Positions 36,328-47,322 are shown, numbered from the stretch's first letter. The stretch is 64,000 nt of DNA from Mesorhizobium loti (GCF_003148495.1 NZ_QGGH01000003.1:558001-622000); one strand, 5' to 3'. Numbers and translations are program-made. The notes: a model not told the origin generated them from the letters alone.

Positions 36328-36353
36328 CCTCCTGACAGCAGTCTGTCAGGAGG
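36328..36353. promoter_or_regulatory. Perfect palindrome CCTCCTGACAG-N4-CTGTCAGGAGG (copy 2)
   Basis: Identical arms to those at 35427-35452 with spacer CAGT. It is 41 bases in front of the DUF1127-like start. The two sites together mark a small regulon; the stretch 36354-36596 to its right has no gene and no further copy. Confidence 0.8.
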
Positions 36354-36596
36354 ATGGCAGGGCGGCGACTATAATTCCGACCGGTGTATTTGCCAGGAAG
36401 GGGATACTTCTTTCACGACGTCAGACGGTGGTTGGCACAGGCTTGCTTCATGTCGATTGTTCACCGGAGCGACCCTAATTGAGGCGCCGTTGTTCAGCTT
36501 CCGGCGACGGACTGTCGGAATGCGCGGCCTTCAGCAATGGTGCAGCAGTTCTGATATGAAGGGAGAAAATTCTTCCCCAAAACCAGGGAGACGACC

Positions 36597-37544
36597 ATGA
36601 GCCTGCAACTGACAGGAATCCACCATCTCACCGCCATCACCGCCAATGCGCCGGGCAATCTTCATTTCTATACGAAGGTCCTGGGCCTGCGGCTGGTCAA
36701 GAAGACGGTGAACCAGGACGATACCTCGGCCTACCACCTCTTCTATGCCGACGGTGAAGCGACGCCGGGCACCGACCTTACCTTCTTCGACTGGCCGGTT
36801 GGCCGCGAGAAGCGCGGCACGCACAGCATTGCGCGGACCAGCCTCAGGGTCGGCAGCCGGGAGAGCCTTGCCTGGTGGAAGCAGCACTTGGCAGACGAAG
36901 GCATTGTAACAGGAGAGATCGCCGACATCGGCGGCTACCCCTGTCTGGATTTCGAAGACCCCGAAGGCCAGCGTCTGCGCCTCGTCAGCGATGGCGGCAA
37001 GGGCGACAGCCATCCCTGGGCGCAAAGTCCGGTACCGGCCGAGCACCAGATTCGCGGGCTCGGGCCGATCGTCATCAGCGTTCCCGACATCACCAACACC
37101 GAGGCGGTGGTGACCAAGGTGATGAACATGCGCAAGGCCCGCGACTATGCCTCGCCGGAGGGTCAGGTTCACGTCTTCGAAATGGGAGAGGGCGGGCCGG
37201 CGGCGGAGTTGCATGTCCTGGTGCAGCCGGGACTGGCGCCGGCACGGCAAGGTGCGGGCGCGGTTCACCATGTCGCCTTCAGGGCGCCGGACCAGGAGAC
37301 GCTGCATCAATGGACGGCGCGGCTGGCCGAGTTCCGGCTGCCGTCGAGCGGCGAGGTCGAGCGCTATTACTTCCGCTCGCTCTATTTCCGCGAGCCGAAC
37401 GGCATTCTGTTCGAGATCGCCACCGACGGGCCGGGGTTCACTGCCGACGAGCCGCTGGAAACGCTAGGTGAAAGTCTGGCCCTGCCGCCATTCCTCGAAC
37501 CGAAGCGCGCATCGATCGAGGCCGGCCTCAAGCCGCTGAAGTAG
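36597..37544 (+). CDS. Ring-cleaving dioxygenase-like VOC protein (MhqO/MhqE type)
   Basis: A 315-residue protein with two vicinal-oxygen-chelate modules: [61 protein letters not shown] and [26 protein letters not shown], with metal ligands His8, His (VHHVAF) and Glu in [12 protein letters not shown]. Related Bacillus and proteobacterial proteins are induced by quinones and remove hydroquinones. It has a GGGAGACGACC ribosome site. Not part of the leftward PfpI group. Confidence 0.9.
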   Translation: MSLQLTGIHHLTAITANAPGNLHFYTKVLGLRLVKKTVNQDDTSAYHLFYADGEATPGTDLTFFDWPVGREKRGTHSIARTSLRVGSRESLAWWKQHLADEGIVTGEIADIGGYPCLDFEDPEGQRLRLVSDGGKGDSHPWAQSPVPAEHQIRGLGPIVISVPDITNTEAVVTKVMNMRKARDYASPEGQVHVFEMGEGGPAAELHVLVQPGLAPARQGAGAVHHVAFRAPDQETLHQWTARLAEFRLPSSGEVERYYFRSLYFREPNGILFEIATDGPGFTADEPLETLGESLALPPFLEPKRASIEAGLKPLK

Positions 37545-37661
37545 ATCGCTCGCGGTCAAAGGGGGGCGCCGCGTTTCCGGTTCGGGATCGCGGCGCCCAT
37601 TCTTTCTCAGGCAACGAAGGACGCGCTTTGACAGCCGGCCGCGTTGCTGGTCAAAGGCGGC

Positions 37662-37823
37662 ATGTCGAAACTCCTCGCGCTCGTCATTGTTGGCATCATG
37701 GTCATCCAGTTGATCAAGCCGCTCGGCTGGCCGGGGCTGAAACGGCGCAGCGACTTCTGGAAGCTGGCGCTGCTGGCGATGGCGGCGATTTCGATAACAG
37801 CCGTGCTTGGGCATTGGACATAG
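37662..37823 (+). CDS. Small two-span membrane protein
   Basis: A 53-residue protein with two predicted spans: LLALVIVGIMVIQLIKPLG and KLALLAMAAISITAVLG, joined by the short basic loop WPGLKRRSD. The ATG at 37662 follows AAAGGCGGC. I recognise it only as a common unnamed rhizobial membrane peptide. It lies between the VOC protein and an SGNH hydrolase, and its role is unknown. Confidence 0.7.
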   Translation: MSKLLALVIVGIMVIQLIKPLGWPGLKRRSDFWKLALLAMAAISITAVLGHWT

Positions 37824-37857
37824 ACCAGCACCCGGCAAGGTGGGCCGTGCCGGCCCT

Positions 37858-38571
37858 CTAATTGGCTAGCACAAGGTCGACGAGATGTTCTGCCCAGGCG
37901 CGGTAACCGGCTTCCGATGCGTGAAAGCCGTCGGAGGCAAAGCCGGCCTCGGGATTGGTGATCGGCAGGCGCGGCGCCGACACCGCACCGCGCTCCAGGC
38001 AAAGGCGTTCACCCATCCGGTTCATTTCGGTGGCGCGGATTTCGAGGATTTTGCCGAGCAGCGGCGGCATCGCCGGCGCCCGCGTGAACTCCAGCACCGG
38101 CGACCACACCACACGCGCTTCCGGCCATTTGGCGCGCAGGCCATAGAGCAGCCCGCCGAACTCCTTCTTGAAGCGCGGCACGGAGTGAAAATTCTTGGTG
38201 TCGTTGGTGCCGATGGCCAGCACGATATGCGTCCATGGATCGGCCGACAGATTGGGCAGTACGTGGTCGCGAATCTGGCCCGACGTCGCCGAATTGAAGC
38301 CGGCAGCACGCCAGCGCACGGCGCGGCCTGTATTCTGTGAAATCAGCACGGCGAGTTGCGCGGCAAGCCCATCTTCCGAATTGCCGATGCCGACCGAAGC
38401 GGCGGAGGAATCGCCCAGCACCAGAAGCGAGATCGCTGGCGCCTTGCCTGATATTTCGTGCATGACCGGCCCCTGCGCCGGCAGCATGCGCGTCGTGCGG
38501 CGTCGCACACCGAGGCCTTGCCAGATATAGACCGGGAAGGCGAGCCAGGTGAGGAGTGCCGGGAAGCGCAT
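37858..38571 (-). CDS. SGNH/GDSL-type esterase
   Basis: A 237-residue protein with an N-terminal hydrophobic stretch (LLTWLAFPVYIWQGLGVRRR) that may anchor it. The SGNH blocks are clear: LLVLGDSSAASVG (block I Ser), RAAGFNSATSGQ (block II), VLAIGTNDTKNF (block III Asn) and ASDGFHASEAGYRAWAEHL (block V Asp-His). It should hydrolyse an ester or carry an acyl group on a surface polymer. Substrate unknown. Confidence 0.9.
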   Translation of the reverse strand: MRFPALLTWLAFPVYIWQGLGVRRRTTRMLPAQGPVMHEISGKAPAISLLVLGDSSAASVGIGNSEDGLAAQLAVLISQNTGRAVRWRAAGFNSATSGQIRDHVLPNLSADPWTHIVLAIGTNDTKNFHSVPRFKKEFGGLLYGLRAKWPEARVVWSPVLEFTRAPAMPPLLGKILEIRATEMNRMGERLCLERGAVSAPRLPITNPEAGFASDGFHASEAGYRAWAEHLVDLVLAN

Positions 38572-38633
38572 GGTAATACCGTTAAACGATCAGCCGCAGC
38601 CTTAGCGCATGTTTGGGCTGACGTGAACGATCT

Positions 38634-39374
38634 TCAATCGCAGCAATTCGCCTGCCCCGCTTGCTTGCCCTGATATTCATCATGCAGGCGCACCCAATCC
38701 ATCAGGCCGTGATAGGGGCCGGTTTCGTTGCGGCCCTTCGGCGTCATGTCGAGATAGTCATACGTGCCGATCAGTGCCTCGCCGCCGCGGGCGCGCGACA
38801 TGAAGGTGAGGAAGAGGTCGCCGGTCTCGTCCCTGTAGAAAACACTGCTGCCGGGAAGCTCCTTCGATGTCCTGGGACGGGTCTCGAAATTGTAAGTGGT
38901 GTCGCCGGCGGCGATCTGCCTGTCGGTGAAGGAGACCTGCATGTCGAAGTTGAAATCGGAGGCATAGGACGACACCCAGTCGAACTTCCAGCCCATGCGC
39001 TGCTTGTAGGGCAGAAGTTCCGCCAGCGGCGCGCGCGAAACCACGACCAGCGACACGTCGTGATGTCTAAGGTGCTGATTGGCGCCGTCGATATGGTCGG
39101 CAAGGAACGAGCAGCCCTCGCAATGATGGCTGCAGCCCGGCCCGAACATGAAGTGATAGACGATCAGCTGGCTGTTGCCGGCAAATAGGCCGGTCAGTTT
39201 CTTCGGCCCTTGCTCGGTCTCGAAGACATAGTCCTTCCTGATCTTCAGCCAGGGCAGTTCGCGCCGCTCAGCTGCTATCCGCTCGCGAAGCCGTGTCAGT
39301 TCCTTCTCGCGGGCCAGGTGTGCCTTGTGCGCCTGGAACCAGTCTTCGCGCGAAACGATCTTGTTGCGATGCAT
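38634..39374 (-). CDS. DUF899 thioredoxin-like protein
   Basis: About 246 residues from the ATG at 39374 (MHRNKIVSREDWFQAHKAHL). Family marks are LPWLKIRKDYVFETEQG, FGPGCSHHCEGCSFLADHIDGA near 88-109 and FNFDMQVSFTD. DUF899 proteins have a thioredoxin fold with a CxxC or related motif and occur in many proteobacteria; their reaction is not known. The frame extends to 39476 but has no start-like features there. Confidence 0.92.
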   Translation of the reverse strand: MHRNKIVSREDWFQAHKAHLAREKELTRLRERIAAERRELPWLKIRKDYVFETEQGPKKLTGLFAGNSQLIVYHFMFGPGCSHHCEGCSFLADHIDGANQHLRHHDVSLVVVSRAPLAELLPYKQRMGWKFDWVSSYASDFNFDMQVSFTDRQIAAGDTTYNFETRPRTSKELPGSSVFYRDETGDLFLTFMSRARGGEALIGTYDYLDMTPKGRNETGPYHGLMDWVRLHDEYQGKQAGQANCCD

Positions 39375-39503
39375 GAACCTCTCCCTGTCTGTCACCCCAA
39401 GGACGTTTGGAATGAGCGCAACCCGACATTGCTGTCGGGTTTTGCCGAAGGGGAAATAAGGACGGAGAGGCTCCATCCCAAGCCCGGCACGTCACAAACA
39501 AAA

Positions 39504-39527
39504 AACCCGGGCGCATCGGCCCGGGTT
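39504..39527 (-). terminator. Terminator of the aldolase gene
   Basis: AACCCGGGC (39504-39512) and GCCCGGGTT (39519-39527) pair over nine bases; on the minus strand the stem is followed by TTTTTTGTTTG. It lies 25 bases after the aldolase stop. Confidence 0.9.
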
Positions 39528-39551
39528 CGAAGGAGGAAGAAAGAACTGTGA

Positions 39552-40577
39552 TTAGGCGGCCTGTTCCAGGCTTGCCTTCCATTTTCCAAGCGCCGCCAGA
39601 TGGTTCATATGGGCGCGATGGGTGAAGGCGGCCTGGCCGGCGGCGACGTTCGAGGCCTTGCCGCTCCAGGCTTTCTGCGGCGCGGCCTGCAGCGCGCGGC
39701 CATAGGAGAAGGTCAGCTTCCAGGGATGCGGGCCGATGGCGTTGATGGCGTTGAGGTTGGCGGTCGCCTCCTCGTCCTCCTGGCCGCCGGAGAGGAAGGC
39801 GATGCCCGGCACCGCTGCCGGTACGGTTTCGCGGAACAGTTTTATGGTCTTTTCCGCGACTTCTTCCGGACTGCTCACCTTGCCCGATTTCTTGCCGGCC
39901 AGCACCATGTTGGGCTTCAGGATGGTGCCTTCGAGCACCACGCGCGCCGCATGGAGCTCGTCATAGAGCTTGATCAGCGTTGCCTTCGAGATCTCGTAGC
40001 AGGTGTCGATGTCGTGGGCGCCGTCCATCAGCACTTCCGGCTCGACGATTGGCACGATGCCGGCCTCCTGGCAAAGGGCTGCATAGCGGGCGAGCGCATG
40101 GGCGTTCGAGTTGATCGAGTTGGCCGAGGGCACGCCCTTGGCCTGGTCGATGTCGATCACCGCGCGCCATTTGGCGAAGCGGGCGCCGAGCTTGTAGTAG
40201 TCGGCAAGGCGCTCGCGCAGGCCATCGAGGCCCTCGGTGATGGTGTCGCCGGGAAAGCCGGCCAGCGGCTTGGCGCCGGCATCGACCTTGATGCCGGGGA
40301 TGGCGCCGGCCGCCTTGATGATGTCGACCAGCGGCGTGCCGTCGGCGGCCTTCTGGTGGATCGTCTCGTCATAGAGGATGACGCCGGAAATGTAGCGGGT
40401 CATCGCCTCCCTGGCGCGGAACATCATCTCGCGGTAGTCGCGTCGGCTGTCGGCGGTCGATTCAACGCCAATGACGTCGAAGCGCTTCTTGATGGTGCGG
40501 GAACTTTCGTCGGCGGCCAGCAGGCCCTTGCCATCGGCGACGATCGCGGCGGCAATGTCTTCGAGACGTTCGCTCAT
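39552..40577 (-). CDS. Fructose-bisphosphate aldolase, class I
   Basis: A 341-residue class I (Schiff-base) aldolase: ADGKGLLAADESSRTIKKRFD, FLSGGQEDEEATANLNAIN, KWRAVI near 138, VEPEVLMDG and VLEGTILKPNMVLAGKKSG, the last with the imine-forming lysine of the KPNM box. It cleaves fructose-1,6-bisphosphate to triose phosphates, or runs in reverse for gluconeogenesis. It is the last gene of the pgk-fba leftward pair. Confidence 0.97.
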   Translation of the reverse strand: MSERLEDIAAAIVADGKGLLAADESSRTIKKRFDVIGVESTADSRRDYREMMFRAREAMTRYISGVILYDETIHQKAADGTPLVDIIKAAGAIPGIKVDAGAKPLAGFPGDTITEGLDGLRERLADYYKLGARFAKWRAVIDIDQAKGVPSANSINSNAHALARYAALCQEAGIVPIVEPEVLMDGAHDIDTCYEISKATLIKLYDELHAARVVLEGTILKPNMVLAGKKSGKVSSPEEVAEKTIKLFRETVPAAVPGIAFLSGGQEDEEATANLNAINAIGPHPWKLTFSYGRALQAAPQKAWSGKASNVAAGQAAFTHRAHMNHLAALGKWKASLEQAA

Positions 40578-40710
40578 TGTTGCTTCTCCTGAAGGGGTTC
40601 GTTCCGCGCTTAACGGAAGTCTACCGCCAAAGGAATGGCATCGGAAAGCGCGAATCGATTGAAAGCTGCTGGCGCCCTTGTTCGCTCTCCGAGTGTTGAT
40701 CGTCAGAGCC

Positions 40711-41907
40711 TCAGCGCTTCAGCACATCGACGCCTGGCAGCGGCTTGCCTTCCATCCATTCCAGGAAAGCGCCGCCTGCGGTCGAGACATAGGTGAAGTC
40801 GTCGGCGACGCCGGCATGGTTGAGCGCCGCCACCGTATCGCCGCCGCCGGCGACCGAGATCAGCTTGCCGGCCTTGGTGCGCGCCGCCGCGTGCTTGGCC
40901 GCCGCCACCGTCGCATGGTCGAAGGGCGCGATCTCGAAGGCGCCGAGCGGACCGTTCCAGACCAGTGTCGCGGCGCGGTCGATCCATTCGCCGATGGTCG
41001 TCACGGTTTTGGCGCCGACGTCGAGGATCATGCCGTCTGCCGGCACGTCGGAGATGGCGACGGTCTCGCAGGCCGCGCCCGCCTTGAACTCCCTGGCGAC
41101 GACGCCGTCGACCGGCAGGATGATGGCGCAGCCGGCCTCTGCCGCCTCGATCATGATCTGCTTGGCGGTCGAGGCGAGATCATGCTCGCACAGCGATTTG
41201 CCGACATCGGTGCCGCGCGCGGCGAGGAAGGTGTTGGCCATGCCGCCGCCGATGACGAGTGCGTCGACCTTCTTTACCAGGTTCATCAGCAGGTCGATCT
41301 TGGTCGAGACCTTGGCGCCGCCGACAATGGCGACGACCGGACGGACCGGTTTGCCCAGACCCTTCTCCAGCGCTTCGAGTTCGGCCTGCATGGTGCGGCC
41401 GGCAAAGGCCGGCAACAGATGCGCCAGCCCCTCGGTCGAGGAATGGGCTCGGTGCGCCGCCGAGAAGGCGTCGTTGACGAAGATATCGCCATTGGCGGCG
41501 AGCCTTTCGGTGAAGGCCGGATCGTTCTTCTCCTCGGCCTTGTAGAAGCGGGTGTTTTCCAGCAGCAGCACGTCGCCCTTGTTCATGGCGGCGATGGCGC
41601 TTCCCGCCGTATCGCCGACGCAGTCAGAGGCAAACCCAACGGGGCGGCCGAGCACCTCAGCCGTCGCCCTGGCGATCGGCTCCAGCGAGAATTCGGCCGA
41701 AGGGCCATCCTTCGGTCGGCCGAAATGGGCAAGCAGGATGACCTTGGCGCCCTTGCCGGACAGTTCGGCGATGGTCGGCGCGATGCGTTCGATGCGGGTG
41801 GCGTCAGTGACCTTGCCGTCAGCGACAGGCACGTTGAGGTCGACGCGCACCAGCACGCGCTTGCCGCTGATGTTGCCGATATCGTCGAGGGTCTTGAAGG
41901 CGGCCAT
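40711..41907 (-). CDS. pgk: Phosphoglycerate kinase
   Basis: A 398-residue enzyme from the ATG at 41907. It has [18 protein letters not shown] near 18, [34 protein letters not shown] near 197, GGGMANTFL, and [38 protein letters not shown]. It makes ATP from 1,3-bisphosphoglycerate. gap, tkt, pgk and the aldolase lie together on the minus strand as a single sugar-phosphate block, interrupted only by the antiporter gene. Confidence 0.98.
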   Translation of the reverse strand: MAAFKTLDDIGNISGKRVLVRVDLNVPVADGKVTDATRIERIAPTIAELSGKGAKVILLAHFGRPKDGPSAEFSLEPIARATAEVLGRPVGFASDCVGDTAGSAIAAMNKGDVLLLENTRFYKAEEKNDPAFTERLAANGDIFVNDAFSAAHRAHSSTEGLAHLLPAFAGRTMQAELEALEKGLGKPVRPVVAIVGGAKVSTKIDLLMNLVKKVDALVIGGGMANTFLAARGTDVGKSLCEHDLASTAKQIMIEAAEAGCAIILPVDGVVAREFKAGAACETVAISDVPADGMILDVGAKTVTTIGEWIDRAATLVWNGPLGAFEIAPFDHATVAAAKHAAARTKAGKLISVAGGGDTVAALNHAGVADDFTYVSTAGGAFLEWMEGKPLPGVDVLKR

Positions 41908-42053
41908 GCGGGTTCCTTTTCGCGAAAAATCGCCGGGAACATACCCCGCGCCAACGATGATGCAAGGCTTAGGCCGGATTCGAAACGAAATTTTGAAGTT
42001 GGCACGATTCTGTGCCGACGGCGGATTAAGGGCAACCCCCACAATCGAAGCTG

Positions 42054-43943
42054 TCAGCTCTTGGTCGTTGCCTTCTCCTCTTTCGGCTCGGAGGCTAGTT
42101 TCTCGTCCGCCTGCACCTCTGCCAACTGCGTCTCGGTCGGCTTGCGCCAGTTGCGGATGAAGGCGGAGACACGGTCGCCGATTTCGCCGGCGCTCAGGAA
42201 AACCGGCACCCGCGCCACCGGCGCGGTCGGCTCGAAGGACAGGCCGAGGCCTGTGATCTTGCCCTTGTCGTCGACGTCACGAACGATCAGCTCGATCGGA
42301 CCGAGCAGCACGCGGTCGGCATATTCTGCATGGCCGCCGAGCCGCGCCGTGACCAGTGCGCCGACGGTGAGTTTTTGCTCCGCTTCGGTCAAGCCCGGCG
42401 TGTAGGCCGCTTCCAGTTCGGCGGCGGAGCGCGCGGGGTCGACGGCGAAGGCGCCGAAGAAATCGGCATCCTCGGGATCGACCACGGCGCGGCTGGCGAA
42501 CAGCTTGTCGAGCAGGCGCGGATAGCGGTCCGGCACGAAGATGTAGACCTGGTCGCCGGCGGCGAGCCTGCCCATGTCCTGGAAGCGCATCGAGCGGCCG
42601 TCGCGCAGCACCAGCGAGGGCCGTGCCCAGCGCGGGATGCGCTCGCCGCGCGCCACCGGGCTGCCGTGGGCAACGCGATAGGCGAGAAGCTCGTGATGGG
42701 CCGAGCCCGGCAATTCGAGCTCGACCTTGTCCAGTGGGCCAAGCCGCGCCGGCACAATGAGACCGAGGCGGCGCGCCAGCGGTCCGACCGTCCAGCCCTG
42801 GATGACCAGCGACACCAGCACGATGATGAAGGCAGTGTTGAAGATGACACGGCCGTTTTCCAGCCCGCCGAGCAGCGGAGTGATGGCGAGCAGGATCGAC
42901 ACCGCGCCGCGCAGGCCGACCCAGGAGACGAAGGCAACCTCGGGGCGCGGCAGACGGAACGGGATCAGGCAGAGCCAGACCGCGATCGGGCGGGCGATGA
43001 ACATCAGGAACAGGCCGAGCGCTACCGCCGGCACCATGATCGCCGGAAACTGCGACGGCGTCGCGAACAGGCCGAGGATGAGGAACATGATGATCTGCGC
43101 CAGCCAGGACATGCCGTCCTGGAAACGCTTGAGGATGGTGACGGCGCGGATGTCGGAATTGCCGGCGATGAGGCCGGCAATATAGACCGCGAGGAAGCCC
43201 GAGCCGCCAATGGCGCCGGCGGCGGCAAAGACCATCAGCGACAAGGTCAGCACGAAGATCGGCAACAGGCCGTGGTCGAGATTGAGCCGGTCGACGAGGC
43301 GCACGATGGCGAGGCCGCCGAGCACGCCGACGACCGCGCCGAGGCCCATGTTGAGGAGGAAGCCAAGGAACAGGCTGGTGACAAGGACATTGGTCTCGGG
43401 GTTGGCATGGGCGGCGATGATCTCGACCAGCGTGATGGTCAGGAAGATGGCGATCGGGTCGTTGGTGCCGGATTCCACCTCGAGCGTCGAGCGCACGCGT
43501 TCGCGCAGGTTGATCTCGCCGGCGCGCAGCAGGAAGAACACGGCGGCCGCATCGGTGGAGGCGACGGCAGCGCCGAGCAGGAAGGATTCCAGCCAGGTGA
43601 GGTCGAGCAGATAGTGGGCGGCGGCGCCGAACAGGCCGGTGGTGATAAGCACGCCGAAGGTTGCCAGCGACAGAGCCGGGCCCGCTGCCTGCCGCAAGGC
43701 GTTGAGCGGCGTGCCGAAACCGGAATCGAACAGGATGACGGCCAGCGCCAATGAGCCGGCAAAATAGGCGATGCGGGCGTTGTCGAACTGGATGCCGAGA
43801 CCGTCGGTGCCGCTGGCCAGGCCAATGCAGAGAAACAGGAGCAGAAGAGGGGCGCCGAAGCGGAAGGCGATCAGGCTCGAAAACGCGGCGGCGACGACAA
43901 GCGCTGTGCCGACCAGCGTAACGAGATAGATCGCATGCTCCAT
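42054..43943 (-). CDS. Potassium/proton antiporter (CvrA/NhaP2-type)
   Basis: A 629-residue protein with about 12 spans of the CPA1 fold ([58 protein letters not shown] with the ion-binding Asp), followed by a cytoplasmic TrkA_C-type part ([35 protein letters not shown]) and a terminal CorC/HlyC-like domain ([39 protein letters not shown]). It exchanges K+ for H+ across the inner membrane. The hydrophilic tail ends in charged EEKATTKS. Confidence 0.94.
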   Translation of the reverse strand: MEHAIYLVTLVGTALVVAAAFSSLIAFRFGAPLLLLFLCIGLASGTDGLGIQFDNARIAYFAGSLALAVILFDSGFGTPLNALRQAAGPALSLATFGVLITTGLFGAAAHYLLDLTWLESFLLGAAVASTDAAAVFFLLRAGEINLRERVRSTLEVESGTNDPIAIFLTITLVEIIAAHANPETNVLVTSLFLGFLLNMGLGAVVGVLGGLAIVRLVDRLNLDHGLLPIFVLTLSLMVFAAAGAIGGSGFLAVYIAGLIAGNSDIRAVTILKRFQDGMSWLAQIIMFLILGLFATPSQFPAIMVPAVALGLFLMFIARPIAVWLCLIPFRLPRPEVAFVSWVGLRGAVSILLAITPLLGGLENGRVIFNTAFIIVLVSLVIQGWTVGPLARRLGLIVPARLGPLDKVELELPGSAHHELLAYRVAHGSPVARGERIPRWARPSLVLRDGRSMRFQDMGRLAAGDQVYIFVPDRYPRLLDKLFASRAVVDPEDADFFGAFAVDPARSAAELEAAYTPGLTEAEQKLTVGALVTARLGGHAEYADRVLLGPIELIVRDVDDKGKITGLGLSFEPTAPVARVPVFLSAGEIGDRVSAFIRNWRKPTETQLAEVQADEKLASEPKEEKATTKS

Positions 43944-44110
43944 CCTGAAATCAGCCCCTCAAATTCGTCTGTCTCCTGCTTTACGAGAGAGTGGGGCGAA
44001 GACGTGACCAGTGCAAGGCGGCAGGGAGGCTTTTTGACCTATGCCGCTGATTTTCGGATGTTTTGGCGCTCAGGACACAAATCGGCAAGGCGCCAGCCGC
44101 CCGCATGAAA

Positions 44111-44134
44111 AACGCCCGGACAAAGCCGGGCGTT
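44111..44134 (-). terminator. Terminator of the gap gene
   Basis: AACGCCCGG (44111-44119) pairs with CCGGGCGTT (44126-44134); on the minus strand the stem is followed by TTTTTC. It lies 27 bases after the gap stop. Confidence 0.88.
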
Positions 44135-44161
44135 CCAGGTTTCGAAAAGAGAGCTTTGCGA

Positions 44162-45172
44162 TCAGGCGATGGTCTTGCCGAAGGCGACCGCGGTATCGCC
44201 CATGCGGTTGGAGAAACCCCATTCATTGTCGTACCAGGACAGCACCGAAACGAAGTTGCCGTCCATCACCTTGGTCTGGTCGAGCGCCATGATCGAAGAA
44301 CGCGGATCGTGGTTGAAATCGATCGAGACGTTCGGGTGATGGGTGACGCCGAGGATGCCCTTGAGCTTGCCGTTGGAGGCGGCGATCACGGCGTCGTTGA
44401 TCTCCTGCACGGTCGTCGCACGCTTGGCGATGAACTTGAAGTCGACGACCGAGACGTTCGGGGTCGGCACGCGGATCGAAATGCCGTCGAGCTTGCCCTT
44501 GAGGTCGGGCAACACCAGGCCGATCGCCTTGGCGGCACCGGTCGAGGTCGGGATCTGCGACAGGGCCGCGGCGCGGGCGCGGTAGAGATCCTTGTGCATG
44601 GTGTCCAGCGTCGGCTGGTCGCCGGTGTAGGAATGGATCGTCGTCATCATGCCCTTTTCGATGCCGACCGTTTCGTGCAGCACTGCTGCCAGCGGCGCCA
44701 GGCAGTTGGTGGTGCACGACGCATTCGAGATGACGATGTGGTCCTTGGTCAGTTGGTCGTGGTTGATGCCGTAGACGACGGTGAGGTCGGCGCCCTCGGC
44801 CGGGGCCGAAACGACGACGCGCTTGGCGCCGGCGGTCAGATGCGCGGCGGCCTTGTCACGGGCGGTGAAGATGCCGGTGCATTCGAGCGCGATGTCGATG
44901 CCGAGTTCCTTCCACGGCAGCTGGGTCGGATCCTTGATCGCGGTGACCTTGAACGTCTCCTTGCCGACGGTGATCTGGTCGCCGGATACCGAGACTTCAT
45001 GCGGGAAGCGGCCGTGCACGCTGTCATAGCGCAAGAGGTGCGCGTTGGTCTCGACCGGGCCGAGGTCGTTGACGGCGACGACGTCGATGTCCTTGCGGCC
45101 GGATTCATGGATGGCGCGCAGGATGTTGCGGCCGATGCGGCCGAATCCGTTGATGGCAACTCTGACGGTCAT
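44162..45172 (-). CDS. gap: Glyceraldehyde-3-phosphate dehydrogenase, type I
   Basis: A 336-residue enzyme with VRVAINGFGRIGRNILRA near 3-20, ISNASCTTNCLAP with the catalytic Cys near 155, HSYTGDQPTLD near 181, SWYDNEWGFSNRMGDT near 314 and the NAD domain VVVSAPAEGADLTVVYGIN. It makes 1,3-bisphosphoglycerate, the substrate of pgk. It is the second gene of the tkt-gap leftward pair, separated from tkt by a large hairpin. Confidence 0.98.
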   Translation of the reverse strand: MTVRVAINGFGRIGRNILRAIHESGRKDIDVVAVNDLGPVETNAHLLRYDSVHGRFPHEVSVSGDQITVGKETFKVTAIKDPTQLPWKELGIDIALECTGIFTARDKAAAHLTAGAKRVVVSAPAEGADLTVVYGINHDQLTKDHIVISNASCTTNCLAPLAAVLHETVGIEKGMMTTIHSYTGDQPTLDTMHKDLYRARAAALSQIPTSTGAAKAIGLVLPDLKGKLDGISIRVPTPNVSVVDFKFIAKRATTVQEINDAVIAASNGKLKGILGVTHHPNVSIDFNHDPRSSIMALDQTKVMDGNFVSVLSWYDNEWGFSNRMGDTAVAFGKTIA

Positions 45173-45279
45173 TATTCTCTCCCTGGGAGCTGTAGGGCAG
45201 ACGATGGGTCCGCAGTTTCATAGCGGCGGAAGCGGAAAGAATCCAGCCGCAGCGACGTGGATTTAAATCGATTAGGTTG

Positions 45280-45324
45280 GGCCAGCCCGGCGAAACCGCT
45301 TTTCGTGTTTTCGCCGGGCTGGCC
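45280..45324. terminator. 16-bp hairpin between gap and tkt
   Basis: GGCCAGCCCGGCGAAA (45280-45295) and TTTCGCCGGGCTGGCC (45309-45324) form a perfect 16-base stem with 13-base loop. There is no T run on the minus side, so it may be an attenuator or stabiliser between tkt and gap rather than a full terminator. Confidence 0.6.
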
Positions 45325-45330
45325 AGAATC

Positions 45331-47322
45331 TTACTTGGCGTGCAAGCGTGCTTCCGCCGCCTTGGCCGCCGCCTCGGCGGTGATGCCGAAATGCGGATAG
45401 AGCTGTTCGATGGTGCCCGAGGCGCCGAAACCGGTCATGCCGATGAAGATGCCGTCGCTGCCGATCAGATGGTCCCAGCCCTGGCGGATGCCGGCTTCGA
45501 TCGCCATCCTGATCGGTGCGTTGCCGATCGTCTTCTTGCGGTAGTCGGCGCTCTGCTGGTCGAACAGCTCGAAGCAAGGCACCGAGACGACGCGGGTCGG
45601 GTGGCCGTGCTTTTCGAGGAGGTCACGGGCGCCGAGCGCGATCTCGATCTCTGAGCCGGTGGCGAAGATGGTCACCGCCGCCTCGCCGCTGGCCGCGGCC
45701 AGTTCGTAGGCGCCCTGGCTGCTCAGGTTCTTCGCGGAGAATTCGGTGCGTACCGTCGGCAGGTTCTGACGGGTCAGCGCCAGGGTCGACGGCGTCCTTT
45801 CCGACTCGAGAGCGATCTGCCAGCATTCGGCGGTTTCCACCGCATCGGCCGGACGGAAGACATTGTGGTTGGGGATGGCGCGCAATGCGGCCAGATGCTC
45901 GACCGGCTGGTGGGTCGGGCCGTCTTCGCCCAGACCGATGGAATCATGGGTCATGACGAAGATCGAGCGGATGCCCATCAGCGAGGCCAGCCGCATCGAC
46001 GGACGCGCATAGTCGGAGAAGCACATAAAGGTGCCGCCATAGGCGATGAGGCCGCCATGCAGCGTCAGGCCGTTGATCGCGGCGGCCATGCCGTGCTCGC
46101 GGATGCCGTAGTGGACATAACGCTGGCCATAATCGTCCGGCGTGATGTTCTTGGTCTGGCTGGTCTTGGTGTTGTTGGAGCCGGTCAGGTCGGCGGAACC
46201 GCCGATGGTCTCGGGCACGGCGCCGTTGATGACCTCCAGCGCCATCTCGGAAGACTTGCGGGTGGCGACCTTCGGCTTGTCGGTCGACAGCTTCTTCTTA
46301 TAGTCGGCGATAACAGCGTCGAAATTGGACGGCAGCTTGCCAGCGAGGCGGCGCTCGAACTCGGCCTTCAGTTTGGCGTCGACCTTGGCCAGACGGCCTT
46401 CCCAGTCGGTACGTGCCTTAACGCCGGCCTTGCCGGCAGTGCGCCAGGCGTCGAGGATGTCGGCCGGAATCTCGAAGGGCGGCGAATCCCAGTTGAAGAA
46501 CTTGCGTGCGCCGGCGATCTCGTCGGCGCCGAGCGGCGAACCGTGCGCCTTGTTGGTGCCGGCCTTGGTCGGCGCGCCGAAGCCGATGGTCGTCTTGCAG
46601 GCGATCATCGTCGGCTTGTCGGAGTGGCGGGCGGCTTCGATGGCATAGGCGATCGCTTCCGGATCGGTGCCGTCGATGTGGCTGGCATTCCAGCCGGAAG
46701 CCTGGAAGCGGGCGACCTGATCGGTGTTGTCGGACAGCGAAACCGGACCATCGATCGAAATGTTGTTGTTGTCCCAGAAGACGATCAGCTTGTTGAGCTT
46801 GAGGTGGCCGGCAAGCGCGATGGCTTCCTGGGACACACCTTCCATCAGGCAGCCGTCGCCGGCCAGCACATAGGTGTAGTGGTCGACGAGGTCATTGCCG
46901 AAGGCGGCGTTCATGATGCGCTCGCCGAGCGCGAAGCCGACCGAATTGGCCAGACCCTGGCCGAGCGGGCCGGTCGTCGTCTCGATGCCCGTTGCATGGC
47001 CGTATTCGGGATGGCCGGCGGTCTTCGAGCCCAGCTGCCGGAAATGCTTGATCTGGTCGATGGTCATATCTTCGTAACCGGTCAGATGCAGCAGCGAATA
47101 GAGCAGCATCGAACCATGGCCGGCCGACAGGATGAAGCGGTCGCGATCGGCCCAGTGCGGGGTCTTGGGATCATATTTCAGGAAGCGCGTGAACAGCACC
47201 GTGGCGATGTCGGCGCAGCCCATGGGCAGGCCGGGATGGCCGGAATTTGCCTTCTCGACGGCATCCATGGAGAGAAAGCGGATCGCATTGGCCATCCGGT
47301 CATGTTGTTCACGCGACGTCAT
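45331..47322 (-). CDS. tkt: Transketolase
   Basis: A 663-residue enzyme from the ATG at 47322. It shows the thiamine-diphosphate N-part ([61 protein letters not shown] with the metal ligand and [11 protein letters not shown]) and the second domain ([46 protein letters not shown]). It moves two-carbon units between sugar phosphates in the pentose phosphate pathway. The frame to 47382 has no ribosome site. Confidence 0.97.
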   Translation of the reverse strand: MTSREQHDRMANAIRFLSMDAVEKANSGHPGLPMGCADIATVLFTRFLKYDPKTPHWADRDRFILSAGHGSMLLYSLLHLTGYEDMTIDQIKHFRQLGSKTAGHPEYGHATGIETTTGPLGQGLANSVGFALGERIMNAAFGNDLVDHYTYVLAGDGCLMEGVSQEAIALAGHLKLNKLIVFWDNNNISIDGPVSLSDNTDQVARFQASGWNASHIDGTDPEAIAYAIEAARHSDKPTMIACKTTIGFGAPTKAGTNKAHGSPLGADEIAGARKFFNWDSPPFEIPADILDAWRTAGKAGVKARTDWEGRLAKVDAKLKAEFERRLAGKLPSNFDAVIADYKKKLSTDKPKVATRKSSEMALEVINGAVPETIGGSADLTGSNNTKTSQTKNITPDDYGQRYVHYGIREHGMAAAINGLTLHGGLIAYGGTFMCFSDYARPSMRLASLMGIRSIFVMTHDSIGLGEDGPTHQPVEHLAALRAIPNHNVFRPADAVETAECWQIALESERTPSTLALTRQNLPTVRTEFSAKNLSSQGAYELAAASGEAAVTIFATGSEIEIALGARDLLEKHGHPTRVVSVPCFELFDQQSADYRKKTIGNAPIRMAIEAGIRQGWDHLIGSDGIFIGMTGFGASGTIEQLYPHFGITAEAAAKAAEARLHAK

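Noticed and set aside
44063-45223. Long plus-strand frame opposite gap
   Set aside because: Antisense shadow of gap; no motif, no ribosome site.
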